This document shows positions 41,417 through 49,768 of a stretch of 64,000 bases of DNA, piece after piece. Numbering within the stretch: position 1 is the stretch's first letter; every line of letters starts with the position of its first letter. Source of the stretch: Chloroflexota bacterium (GTDB taxonomy: Bacteria > Chloroflexota > UBA11872 > UBA12225); NCBI GenBank assembly GCA_030447525.1, contig JAUJOR010000014.1, positions 32,156 to 96,155 of the forward strand. Reading direction: 5' to 3'. Below the pieces are notes generated by a model, which was not told the origin of the DNA, ran no database searches, and was given only the letters and a program-made list of their open reading frames with translations. The position numbers and the translations under genes were made by a program.

Positions 41417-42763
41417 CTACTGGGACGCGCGCTGCGTCTGCGGGCTGGGGTGCGCCCTGCCCCCATCGGCCACCGCACCGCAACGAACCAACCTCTCCTG
41501 CTCCTCCGGCGTGAGTCCGGCCTGGACCAGGATCGCGCGCGTCTGCTCGCCGATGGCCGGCGGCGGGGTGCGCACCTCGGCCGGCGTGCCCGAAAGCTTG
41601 ACCGGAGAGCTGACCAGCTGCACCGCACCCAGGGCGGGGTGTTCCACCGTGGCCACCATCCCGTTGGCGATCGCCTGCGGGTGGCGGTAGGCCTCACCCG
41701 GGCCGAGCACCTCGCCGCACAACACCTCGTGGGCCTCCAGGATCTCCAGCCATGCGGCCGTGGACCGCTCCAGCAGGCGCTCTCCGATGATGGCGCGCAT
41801 CGCCTCGGCGTTGGCCGGCTGCGCCAGATCCTCCAGCGTGGCGAAGTGGGGATCCTGGGTGTAATCCGGCAGCCCCAGCGCGCGGCAGACGTTGGCCAGC
41901 GGCTGCGGGCGAAACCAGCCCACCAGGGCGACGAACCCGTCGGCGGTGCGGTACACCGCCTGCAGCGGGTGGTGGTGGTCGGAGACGCCGGTATCGCGCT
42001 CCCCGAGGTTCAGCCGGCTCACCTCGTCCCATTGCTGCAAGGCCAGCAGCCCGTCGAGCAGTGACACCTCCACGCGCTGGCCCACTCCCGTGCGCGCGCG
42101 GGCCAGCAGGGCCAGCAGGATGCCCTGGACGAGCAGCTGGCTGGCCGTGAAGTCCGAGACGGTTGTAGGAACCGCCCGCGGCACGCCGTCCGGGCCGGCG
42201 TTCTTTGCCGCGAGACCGGAGAGGGCCTGGCCGAGGAGCTCGTGGCCCGGCTTCCGCCCCTCGGCCATGGGGCCACGGCTCCCCCAGCCGGACCCTTCCG
42301 CGTAGATGAGGCGCGGATTGTCCCGGCGCAAGTCGTCGTAGCCGAGACCGAGCGACTCCATCACCCCCGGCCGGAAGTTGCTCACCACCACGTCCATGTG
42401 GGGGACCAGGCGGTGGATCAGGGCGCGGCCTTCGGGAGCCTTGAGGTCGACGGCCAGGCTCCGCTTGTTGCGGTTCATGGACAGGTAGCGCGTGCTTTCG
42501 CTTCCCGAGCCGTCCCGGTGGACCCAGAAGGGGGCAAAGGCCCGCGCCAGGTCGCCGCTAGCGGGCCGCTCCACCTTGATCACGTCGGCGCCGAAGTCGG
42601 CCAGCACCTGCGTCGCGGCCGGGCCGAGGATGACCTGGGTGAAGTCCAGCACCCGCACGCCGCTGAGCGCGCCCCCAGCGGGGTGGGGCTCGCCCACTTC
42701 CTGGTCTACTGGCGCGGCCGACCCCTTCTGCCCAAGCTGCCCCGGTTGATGACTCTGGCTCAT
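41417..42763 (-). CDS. Class III CoA-transferase (CaiB/BaiF family)
   Basis: A 448-residue enzyme that would move CoA between carboxylic acids. It has the opening GVRVLDFTQVILGPAATQVLADFGADVIKVERP, SMNRNKRSLAVDLK, NFRPGVMESLGLGYDDLR, GSGWGSRGPMAEGRKPGHELLGQALSGLA and the VSDFTASQLLVQGILLALL stretch holding the catalytic Asp. About 30 N-terminal residues are low-complexity and may not be translated. A palindromic IclR-type operator lies about 145 bases upstream (42909-42927). Together with the neighbouring binding protein it may handle an organic acid released from glycans. Confidence 0.9.
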   Translation of the reverse strand: MSQSHQPGQLGQKGSAAPVDQEVGEPHPAGGALSGVRVLDFTQVILGPAATQVLADFGADVIKVERPASGDLARAFAPFWVHRDGSGSESTRYLSMNRNKRSLAVDLKAPEGRALIHRLVPHMDVVVSNFRPGVMESLGLGYDDLRRDNPRLIYAEGSGWGSRGPMAEGRKPGHELLGQALSGLAAKNAGPDGVPRAVPTTVSDFTASQLLVQGILLALLARARTGVGQRVEVSLLDGLLALQQWDEVSRLNLGERDTGVSDHHHPLQAVYRTADGFVALVGWFRPQPLANVCRALGLPDYTQDPHFATLEDLAQPANAEAMRAIIGERLLERSTAAWLEILEAHEVLCGEVLGPGEAYRHPQAIANGMVATVEHPALGAVQLVSSPVKLSGTPAEVRTPPPAIGEQTRAILVQAGLTPEEQERLVRCGAVADGGRAHPSPQTQRASQ

Positions 42764-43224
42764 GAGATCGCTGTCTTCCTGTGGCCAACTCGCACGCGAC
42801 CCGTCGCCGTTCTACAGGCCGGCGCCCGGAGCCCCGCCGGCCCGTAGGTTGCCGTCCGGCCCCGGCCCAGCCAGGGCCGGACGGCTAGATCTGCCCCAGC
42901 GGCGGTCGTGTTCTGCGATACAGAACAATGTGCCACCTGACGCTACGAGACATGGTACGGCGGGCGGGGGGCCGAGTCAATCGGTGGCCCCGATGACCCC
43001 CTGGGGGGGATGCTGCTCCAAGTCCTCGCGCCCGGTGGAGCCTTGCGCAGCATCATCTTCGACCCTCGGACCGGCACGGCGTGGCGGGTCCTGCCCCGGG
43101 GACTGAGCTGCGAGAGCGGGTCGCCGTGCTGGCGGCGACTCCGCGACGCCTGCTCTCTCATCTGCGTCCGCTTCCTCAGCCCGGACGAGGTCGCCCGCGA
43201 CCGGCTTGGGGCCACCACCGCCGT
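42764..43224. other. Intergenic region with an IclR-type operator, no gene recognised
   Basis: This 460-base gap between a CoA-transferase (minus strand) and a truncated glycosyltransferase holds short frames on both strands, none resembling a known protein. Its one clear feature is the palindrome at 42909-42927. Confidence 0.4.
42909..42927. promoter_or_regulatory. Palindromic operator TGTTCTG-N5-CAGAACA (IclR-type)
   Basis: TGTTCTGCGATACAGAACA is a perfect 7-bp inverted repeat with a five-base centre. This TGTTC...GAACA shape is common for IclR-family regulators, and an IclR gene lies in this window (48831-49709). A partial copy (TGTTCTG, five bases, GGGGACA) lies at 48600-48618, about 210 bases upstream of that gene. 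The likely target is the CoA-transferase gene. Confidence 0.55.
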
Positions 43225-44397
43225 CTAGAGCGCTGCCTCGATCACCTCGACGGCTCGCTCCACGCCGTGCTCCCCACGGATCCGCCTGCCGAGCTGATCG
43301 GCTCGCCGGGCCATGGCCTGATCCGTACTGGCCGTAAGGAGCGCCGCAGCCAGGCCGGGCGCGGTTAGCTGCTTCAATGGCACGGGGCGCGGGCCGACCC
43401 CCAGCGCCCGAACGCGCCGCCCCCAGAACGGCTGGTCGGCGAACAGCGGGCAGACCACCGTCGGCCGGCCGGCGCGCAGCCCCTCAGCGGTCGTGCCGGC
43501 CCCGCCATGGTGGACAACCGCCGCGACTTGGGGGAACAACCACCCGTGCGGGGCAGCCTCGATGCTGAAGCAGCGCTCATTCCGTTCGACCCCCGTCATC
43601 CCGCCCCAGCCCGTCGCCACCACGGCACGCTGCCCGGCTCGGTCAACCGCCTGGCGCACGAGCCGCGTGAGCCGGGCCGGATCGCCCCAGGCCATGCTCC
43701 CGAAGCCAATGTACATGGGCGGCGGTCCACGCTCCAGGAAAGCTGCCAGTTCGGCCGGAGGTTGCCAGTGGGGCGCATCGGGTAGGAACCAGAAGCCCGT
43801 AAGCGCGGTCGTGGACGGCCAGTCGGGCGGCCGGGGTACGACGGCCGGGCTCACCGGATACAGCGTGGGCACCGGCCGGCCGTCGCGCACCAGCTCGCTC
43901 GCCATCACCGAGAGCCGAGCCAGCCCCAGCGTCTCCCGCCTCCAGCGGTTCACGAGAGCCCGCGTCGGCAGCGTTAGCAGGCGGAACAACAGCGCGTAGG
44001 TCAGACGGTTGTAGCGCCCCCCCAGCAAGCGTGATGGCAGCAGGGGGTTCGGGAAGGCGCCGGTCGGAGTCAGGGCCGGCACCGGAAGGCTCAGGAAAGC
44101 TGGCACGCCCAGCCGCTCGGCCACGTGGTAGCCGGCCAGCGCCTTCGGGTGATAGATGATCGCCGCCGCATCCCGGCTGGCGGCCCAGGCGCCGTCGAGC
44201 ACGTGGCCGCGGGGCCAGGTCGTGCTCGCCAGAGCCCCTGGCGCGCTAGCCAGCGGGTCGAGGATGGGTCGGGCGGGTCGGTGTTCGACGAGTTCCTCAA
44301 GCGGTAGAGTATAGGCAGCGCCGTGACAGCAGTCGCCGCCAAAGGAGCCCCGGCGTGATCCCCGGCAAGGCCACCGCACCTGACGCGGGGGCCGCAC
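43225..44397 (-). pseudogene. N-terminally truncated family 1 glycosyltransferase (MGT/sterol glucosyltransferase-like)
   Basis: The last 320 or so residues match UDP-dependent glycosyltransferases: IIYHPKALAGYHVAERLGVPAF, FPNPLLPS, PMYIGFGSMAWGDP, and the donor-binding C-terminal stretch PHGWLFPQVAAVVHHGGAGTTAEGLRAGRPTVVCPLFADQPFWG. The usual first 80-90 residues (the N-terminal Rossmann start with GTRGDVQP-type sequence) are absent. The upstream part reads as noise and runs into the divergent dehydrogenase gene (overlap 44355-44397). It looks cut off at its 5' end by a rearrangement and is probably inactive. Confidence 0.75.
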
Positions 44398-45323
44398 TGC
44401 GTCCGATGCACCCGCCGGCCACGCTGGGGATGATCGGGCTCGGCGCCATGGGCGGTCCCATGGCGCGTAATCTCGCCGCCGGCGGCTACCGGGTGCTGGG
44501 CTTCGACACCAGCGCGGAGCGGCTGCGGGCCAGCGCCGCCGCCGGTGTGGAGCCGGAACGTGGCCTGGACACGGTCGTCGGTCGCTGCGACGCCGTCCTC
44601 ACCAGCCTCCCCTCATCCGAGGCCCTGGTCCAGGTAGCAGAGGAGCACTTCCTCCCCCGCGCCCGCCCCGGTCAGCTGTTCGTCGATCTGGGCACCGTGA
44701 CCCCACCGGAAACGCGCCGGCTGGCGGCGGCCCTGCGCGAGCGCGGCGCCGATCTCGTCGACGCCCCCGTCAGCGGTGGCCCCGGGGGCGCGGACGCGCG
44801 GACGCTGTTCATGTTCGTCGGCGGCGAGGTGGCCGCGGTACAGCGCGCCTGGCCCATCCTGGCGGCGCTGGCCGGCGACGGCCGGATCACCCACTGCGGC
44901 CCCAGCGGCAGCGGGCAGATCGCCAAGGGCGTGAACCAGCTGGCGATGGGTCTCGGCGCCGCCGCCTACCTGGAGGCGGTGGCCTTTGGCGTCCTCGCCG
45001 GCCTGGATCCGGCGGCGCTCGGGGAAGCCGTCGGCGGGGACGCGGGCTGGCGCGCAATGGTGGCTCAGACGGCGCGGCGCATCTCTGAGGGCAAGGGTGA
45101 TGAGATCGGCGTCAAGTTCCGCGAGCTGCCTTATTTCCTGCGCGAGGCCCGGGAGGCGGGATTCGCGCTGCCGCTGACGGAGGTCCTCTACGCCTTCTGC
45201 GATCGCGGCCCGCGTGTCGTCGTCGACGACAACCGGCCGGCGCCGTCGTTCTTCCACGAGCTCGTCGCCCGCCGCGCCGGGCCGGTAGATCAAGGGGGCG
45301 CTCCCGCCCCCCCGCCGGGTTGA
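44355..45323 (+). CDS. 3-hydroxyisobutyrate dehydrogenase-like NAD(P)-dependent oxidoreductase
   Basis: A 322-residue beta-hydroxyacid dehydrogenase. The Rossmann start LGMIGLGAMGGPMARNLAAGGYRVLGFD binds the cofactor, FVDLGTVTPPETRRLA and DAPVSGGPGGAD are the substrate-binding motifs, and GSGQIAKGVNQLAMG holds the catalytic Lys. GTG 44355 has AAGGAG upstream; ATG 44406 is a later alternative. It would oxidise a small hydroxy acid such as 3-hydroxyisobutyrate, glycerate or an aldonate-derived acid. The substrate is not determined by sequence. Confidence 0.9.
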   Translation: MIPGKATAPDAGAALRPMHPPATLGMIGLGAMGGPMARNLAAGGYRVLGFDTSAERLRASAAAGVEPERGLDTVVGRCDAVLTSLPSSEALVQVAEEHFLPRARPGQLFVDLGTVTPPETRRLAAALRERGADLVDAPVSGGPGGADARTLFMFVGGEVAAVQRAWPILAALAGDGRITHCGPSGSGQIAKGVNQLAMGLGAAAYLEAVAFGVLAGLDPAALGEAVGGDAGWRAMVAQTARRISEGKGDEIGVKFRELPYFLREAREAGFALPLTEVLYAFCDRGPRVVVDDNRPAPSFFHELVARRAGPVDQGGAPAPPPG

Positions 45324-45344
45324 GCGGGCCACCCGGCACGCGGT

Positions 45345-45985
45345 CAGCCGCTGCGTCTCCTCGTCCGCGCTCAGGCGGCGCTTGGGGTCACCGTGGCGAC
45401 GGCAGCCGGTGGCATGGCGTCGGCCTGCGCCGGGGCAGCGCCCGGCGGCAGTTCGGCGCCCAGCCCGGCAAGGCCCTGATCAACGACCTCATCATGGGCG
45501 GCGACGTGGGCATGGTCAGCTGGAACAGCAACTTTGGCGTCACGCTCAAGGCCCGCGGCGCCATCTTCCCCTGGAACGTGGCCCCGTTCCCCGCCGGCCC
45601 CAGGAGCGGCAACGCCACCAGCGGCAGCAGCCCCAATCCCGATACGCTCACCGCCCCGGCGAAGAACGCCGAAGGGGCCTGGGCGTTCCTCAAATGGTAC
45701 TTCAGCACGGACACGCTCACGCTGCGGCGCAGCGCCGCGCGGCGCTCCATGTGTGACAAGCTGATCGAGTTCAGCGACAACCTGGCGGACAAGTCCGGCG
45801 CGCGCCACCTGCCCGCCGCCGCCGAGAAGACGCGCCCCTTCCAGCGCCCCGCTACCAACGGCCTGGAGATCACCGGTGTCATCACCAGGGGCGTGGTGGC
45901 GATGCTTCAAGGCGGGATTGGGGTGCGCGACGGGGCCGAGGGACTCACCCGCGAGGTGAACGAGCTCCTCAAGGGGGCGTCGTAA
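45345..45985 (+). pseudogene. Sugar-binding lipoprotein gene with a large internal deletion
   Basis: Two parts of a binding protein are joined out of frame. At about 45345-45452 one frame reads a lipoprotein signal, LGVTVATAAGGMASAC then AGAAPGGSS, with the lipobox Cys. Immediately afterwards another frame reads the last 180 residues of a family 1 solute-binding protein (INDLIMGGDVGMVSWNSNFG, FPWNVAPFPAGPRSG, EGAWAFLKWYFS, GLTREVNELLKG). The middle of roughly 200-250 residues and the normal start codon are missing. A frame running from 45320 exists but has no signal peptide. Confidence 0.7.
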
Positions 45986-46096
45986 TGGATCGACGCCGCC
46001 CCGCCCGAGGGCGCCGCGTATTACTCTGTCCGGCTGCGTCAGGGTAATGGCCAGATGGCCTGGAGCAGCCCCATCTTTGTCGAAGGACGCCCATGA
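45986..46096 (+). pseudogene. C-terminal tail of an unrelated lost gene
   Basis: Directly after the TAA of the preceding remnant, and in the same frame, 36 codons read WIDAAPPEGAAYYSVRLRQ then GNGQMAWSSPIFVEGRP and stop. The YYSVRLRQ...MAWSSPIFV pattern is typical of the end of DUF3604-type (PHP-related) proteins. It has no start of its own and overlaps the next gene by four bases. Confidence 0.5.
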
Positions 46097-48210
46097 GCCT
46101 CACGCTGTACGTCTCTACGGCCGGCAGAGACACGTGGTCGGGCAGGCTGCCCGAGCCGAACGCGGCCGGCACCGATGGCCCCTTTGCCAGCGTCGAGCGG
46201 GCCCGCGCCGCGGGGCAGGCGCTCAAGCGCGAGGGGCGGCTGGACGGGCCGCTGACGGTCCAGCTACGTGGCGGGACGTACCCGCTGCACGCGCCGCTGC
46301 GCTTCGGGCCCGACGACTCCGGCCCCATCACCTACGCCGCGTACCCCGGCGAGCAGCCGGTCCTCGACGGCGGCCGCCGTATCGCCGGCTGGCGCCCCGC
46401 ACGGGTCAACGAGATCAATTGCTGGGTGGCCGACGTGCCGGCGCTGCTGCCGGCCGGACTGGGCGCTGCCGGCGGCGGTCCCGCCCGCCGGCCCTGGGTC
46501 TTCCGCCAGCTGTTCGTGAACGGCCGGCGCCGGCCGCGGGCGCGGCTCCCCAAAGATGACTACTTCTGGATGGCGGACGTGCCCGGGACAGCCTTTACCG
46601 CCGGCCTCTTCGAGGGGACGGACACGTTCGTCTGCCGCCCCGGTGACGTCCGGCCGTGGCAAGGCCTGGAGGAGGCCGAGATCGTCGTGCTCCACTACTG
46701 GAGCGAGGAGCGCCTGCCGGTGGCCTCCTTTGATCCCCAGACGAACACGGTGCGGCTGGCCCGCCGCAGCGTCTTTGCCCTCAAGGACGACGCCGCCCAC
46801 CGTTACGCCCGCTACTACGTGGAGAATGTGATCGAGGCGCTCTCCGCGCCCGGCGAGTGGTACCTCGATCGCGCCGCCGGCAAGGTCTACTATGTCCCCC
46901 TGCCGGGGGAGACGCCGCAGACGGTGGAGGTCGTCGCCCCCATCGCCGAGCGTCTGCTGCACCTGGCGGGCAACGCCGAAGCGGGGTGGTTCGTCGAGTT
47001 CCTACGCTTCCAGGGGCTGACCTTGCGGCACACCGATTGGTGGCCGATGCACGACCCCTCCCTCGGCAACACCGGCGTCCGCGGCGATCCCGTTCCCTGG
47101 GCACCCGGTCCCCAGGCGGCGCGCAACGTCCCCGGCGCAGTTTTCTGTGAGGGCGCCCGCTACTGCGCCATCGAGGCCTGCACCGTCGAGCACACCGGCG
47201 GGTACGGCATGGAGCTCGGCGCCGGGTGCCGTGGCAACCGCGTGGTCGGCAACACGGTACGCGATGTGGGCGCCGGCGGGATCAAGGTTTGGGGCGCCGA
47301 TGCCGAGGGGCCCCGCGCCGGGCGCACCGGAGAGAATCGCATCACCGACAACCACATCCATGCCGGCGGGCGCATCTTCCCCAGCGCCTGCGGCATCCTG
47401 CTCATGCACGCCTTTGGCAACCTGGTGGCCCACAACCACGTCCACGACTTCTACTACACCGGCATCTCGTGTGGCTGGGTGTGGGGCTACCGCGAGAGCG
47501 TCTCGCGCGACAACCGCATCGAGCACAACCACATCCACCACCTCGGCCAGGGCCTGCTCTCGGACATGGGCGGCATCTACACCCTTGGTGTGCAGCCCGG
47601 CACCGTCCTGCGCGGCAACCTGATTCACGACGTCGAGAAGCACAACTACGGCGGGTGGGGCATCTACCTGGACGAGGGGAGCTCCCACATCCTGGTGGAG
47701 GGCAACGTCGTCTACCGCACCAGCAGCCAGCCCTTCAACCAGCACTACGGGCGCGAGAACGTGGTGCGCCACAACGTCTTTGCCTTTGGCCGCGAGGGCC
47801 AGGTCTCGCTCACACGGAGCGAGGAACACCTCTCCTTTACCCTGGAGCGCAACCTGCTGCTGGGCGAGGGCCAGCCGGCCTACATCGGCCGGCGCCGGGC
47901 CGACCTCAGCCACCCCGGCGGGGGCTTCGTCAGCGACCTCAACCTCATCTGGGACGTGGCGGGCGAGCCACGCATCGCCGCCAACGGCCGCCACGACGAG
48001 CAGGCCCGCTGGCACTTGGAGCGCGTCTTCACGCTCGACGAGTGGCGTGCCGCAGGCCACGATCTACACTCGGTCGTCGCCGATACCGGCTGCCGCGACC
48101 CAGGGCGCTACGACTTCACCTTCGGCGCCGACTCGCCGGCGGCCGCGCTAGGCATCCGACCGCCGGACGTCTCCCGCGCCGGCCCGCGCCCGCCGGACGC
48201 GCGGATCTAA
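46093..48210 (+). CDS. Right-handed parallel beta-helix glycan-active protein (GH141-like)
   Basis: A 705-residue protein. The opening LYVSTAGRDTWSGRLPEPN and FASVERARAA, then VQLRGGTYPLHAPLRFGPDDSGPITYAAYPGEQPVLDGG and FRQLFVNGRRRPRARLP are typical of the beta-helix family that includes GH141. The middle (about 350-560) shows repeated helix rungs NRVVGNTVRDVGAGGIKV, ENRITDNHIHAGG, HNHVHDFYYTGIS and NRIEHNHIHHLGQG, and the C-terminus is an Asp/His-rich accessory part. No signal peptide is seen. It probably cleaves an unusual plant or algal polysaccharide side chain; the exact bond is unknown. ATG 46093. Confidence 0.8.
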   Translation: MSLTLYVSTAGRDTWSGRLPEPNAAGTDGPFASVERARAAGQALKREGRLDGPLTVQLRGGTYPLHAPLRFGPDDSGPITYAAYPGEQPVLDGGRRIAGWRPARVNEINCWVADVPALLPAGLGAAGGGPARRPWVFRQLFVNGRRRPRARLPKDDYFWMADVPGTAFTAGLFEGTDTFVCRPGDVRPWQGLEEAEIVVLHYWSEERLPVASFDPQTNTVRLARRSVFALKDDAAHRYARYYVENVIEALSAPGEWYLDRAAGKVYYVPLPGETPQTVEVVAPIAERLLHLAGNAEAGWFVEFLRFQGLTLRHTDWWPMHDPSLGNTGVRGDPVPWAPGPQAARNVPGAVFCEGARYCAIEACTVEHTGGYGMELGAGCRGNRVVGNTVRDVGAGGIKVWGADAEGPRAGRTGENRITDNHIHAGGRIFPSACGILLMHAFGNLVAHNHVHDFYYTGISCGWVWGYRESVSRDNRIEHNHIHHLGQGLLSDMGGIYTLGVQPGTVLRGNLIHDVEKHNYGGWGIYLDEGSSHILVEGNVVYRTSSQPFNQHYGRENVVRHNVFAFGREGQVSLTRSEEHLSFTLERNLLLGEGQPAYIGRRRADLSHPGGGFVSDLNLIWDVAGEPRIAANGRHDEQARWHLERVFTLDEWRAAGHDLHSVVADTGCRDPGRYDFTFGADSPAAALGIRPPDVSRAGPRPPDARI

Positions 48211-48830
48211 GTATCGGCCGGTACGTTCGCGCAGCTCGGAGCCGTAGCATGTCGCGTCGCGTGCGTCCCGGCACGACGCCACTACGGCGACGCCGCCCGC
48301 GCCGCCGGCAATCTTGTGTCGCGGCTGCCGCGGCTGCACCTGAGTACCCCCGCACGTCCATCGTCCTGGCCATTGTGTGGGGCGCCCGATGATGGCGGCC
48401 GCCTCGTCAACGGAGGGCGCGTCTCCCTCACGGAGGAGGGCATGCGCCAGCCACAACGACTGCGCCACGCGATACGCCCGCCGCCCACCCTCTTCGGGAG
48501 TTGCCTGGCCAACCAGGTGGCGTTGCGGGTCGTAGGCCAGACGAATGGCCCCTAAGCCGGCCCCGTACATCGCCGCCACACGCCCCTGTCGCTCCATTGT
48601 GTTCTGCATTAGGGGACATCACTCCACCACCGGCACAGCCACCCCGCGAGTGCCGATCTCGTACTCCTCAGTCGTCACGCGCAAGGCCCTGGGCGCGAAT
48701 CGCCGGCAGCGCCGCGAGGAGGGCTCCTGGCTGGGAGGCAAGGCCGCGGCGGCCGCCTGGCTTCCTCGCTAAGTCGGCAGCGATCACAGGCTGACCCGGG
48801 GGGCGCGGCGGTGGCGAAGGACATACACTT
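48211..48830. other. Intergenic region with a degenerate IclR-like tail on the minus strand
   Basis: This 620-base gap contains no intact gene. On the minus strand around 48720-48560, frames read ALLAALPAIRAQGLA, then after a frameshift TTEEYEIGTRGVAVPV, then ERQGRVAAMYGAG. In order, these resemble the C-terminal effector domain of an IclR regulator (compare RAQGYALDDEEYREGVRGVAAPV in the intact IclR next door). It is therefore probably a decayed IclR gene. A half-conserved copy of the IclR-type operator lies at 48600-48618. Confidence 0.4.
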
Positions 48831-49709
48831 ATGTCTCGCATGCCGGCGCAACATCCCGATGGACAGAACGGCGAAACCTCCGCACCGCGGTCTGCCGCCG
48901 TGCTCTCGCTCCAGCGCGCCACGCGCCTGATGGAGCTCATCGGGGAGATGGGAGAGGCGGGGATCAGCGAGCTGGCGCGGCGCCTGGGCTGGACCAAGAG
49001 TATGGTGCACCGCCAGGCGTCGACGCTGCAAGGCCTGGGCTATCTGGAGCAAGACCCCGGCAACGGGCGCTACCGGCTGGGGCTGAAGCTTTTCGCGCTG
49101 GGCAGCCTGGTCGTCCGCCAGCGCGAGCTACGCGACCAGGCTATACCCGTCCTGGAGACGTTGATGGAGCGGTGCCAGGAGACGACGCACCTCGCCCTCC
49201 TCGACGAGGGGCGCGGCGACGTCGTCTACGTCCATAAAGTGGAACCGCCACAGGCGATCCGGCTCTACACCGAGGTCGGCGCGCACCACCCGGCCTACTG
49301 CGCCGCGACGGGCAAGGTGCTCCTCGCGTACCTCTCAGATGAGCGCCTGCGGCGGGCGCTCGCCGCCCAGCCCCTCCGCCGGCACACCCCGCGCACCATC
49401 GCCGATCCCGATGCCCTGCGCGCGCACCTGGCCCAGGTACGCGCGCAGGGCTACGCCCTCGATGACGAAGAGTACCGCGAGGGGGTGCGCGGCGTCGCGG
49501 CCCCGGTGCGCGACCACCGCGGGCAGGTCGTCGCCGCCGTGAACGCCGGCGGCCCCACCAGCCGGCTGACGGACGCCGCTATCCAGGCCCTTGTCCCGCA
49601 CGTGGAGCAGGCGGGCGCGGAGATCTCCCGGCGACTCGGCTATCTCAGCCCGGTGGCCACGGCGGGGCCAGGCATGGTTGCGCCAACCCGGCCTTCCACC
49701 AGCCCTTGA
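48831..49709 (+). CDS. IclR-family transcriptional regulator
   Basis: A 292-residue regulator. The N-terminal winged helix (about 20-85) reads SLQRATRLMELIGEMGEAGISELARRLGW then KSMVHRQASTLQGLGYLEQ. The C-terminal effector domain has YCAATGKVLLAYL, LAQVRAQGYALDDEEYREGVRGVAAPVRDHRGQVVAAVNAGGP, as in IclR/KdgR proteins that sense small acids or sugar degradation products. It probably controls neighbouring catabolic genes; a palindromic candidate site lies at 42909-42927. Sulfatase 3 follows 60 bases downstream on the same strand. ATG 48831, with a second ATG three codons later. Confidence 0.92.
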   Translation: MSRMPAQHPDGQNGETSAPRSAAVLSLQRATRLMELIGEMGEAGISELARRLGWTKSMVHRQASTLQGLGYLEQDPGNGRYRLGLKLFALGSLVVRQRELRDQAIPVLETLMERCQETTHLALLDEGRGDVVYVHKVEPPQAIRLYTEVGAHHPAYCAATGKVLLAYLSDERLRRALAAQPLRRHTPRTIADPDALRAHLAQVRAQGYALDDEEYREGVRGVAAPVRDHRGQVVAAVNAGGPTSRLTDAAIQALVPHVEQAGAEISRRLGYLSPVATAGPGMVAPTRPSTSP

Positions 49710-49768
49710 ATGCCATCCTGCAGCTATGCCGGCGCCTCAGCAACAGCAACCGCACGAAAGGCCAGCGC

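Noticed and set aside
42943..43368. Short frames on both strands in the CoA-transferase/glycosyltransferase gap
   Set aside because: No ribosome sites, motifs or consistent frame; arginine/proline-rich composition expected of random GC-rich DNA.
48148..48609. A 153-codon minus-strand frame as a real gene
   Set aside because: Its second half overlaps the beta-helix gene tail and is low-complexity; only the first part is protein-like, and I treat that as part of a decayed regulator.
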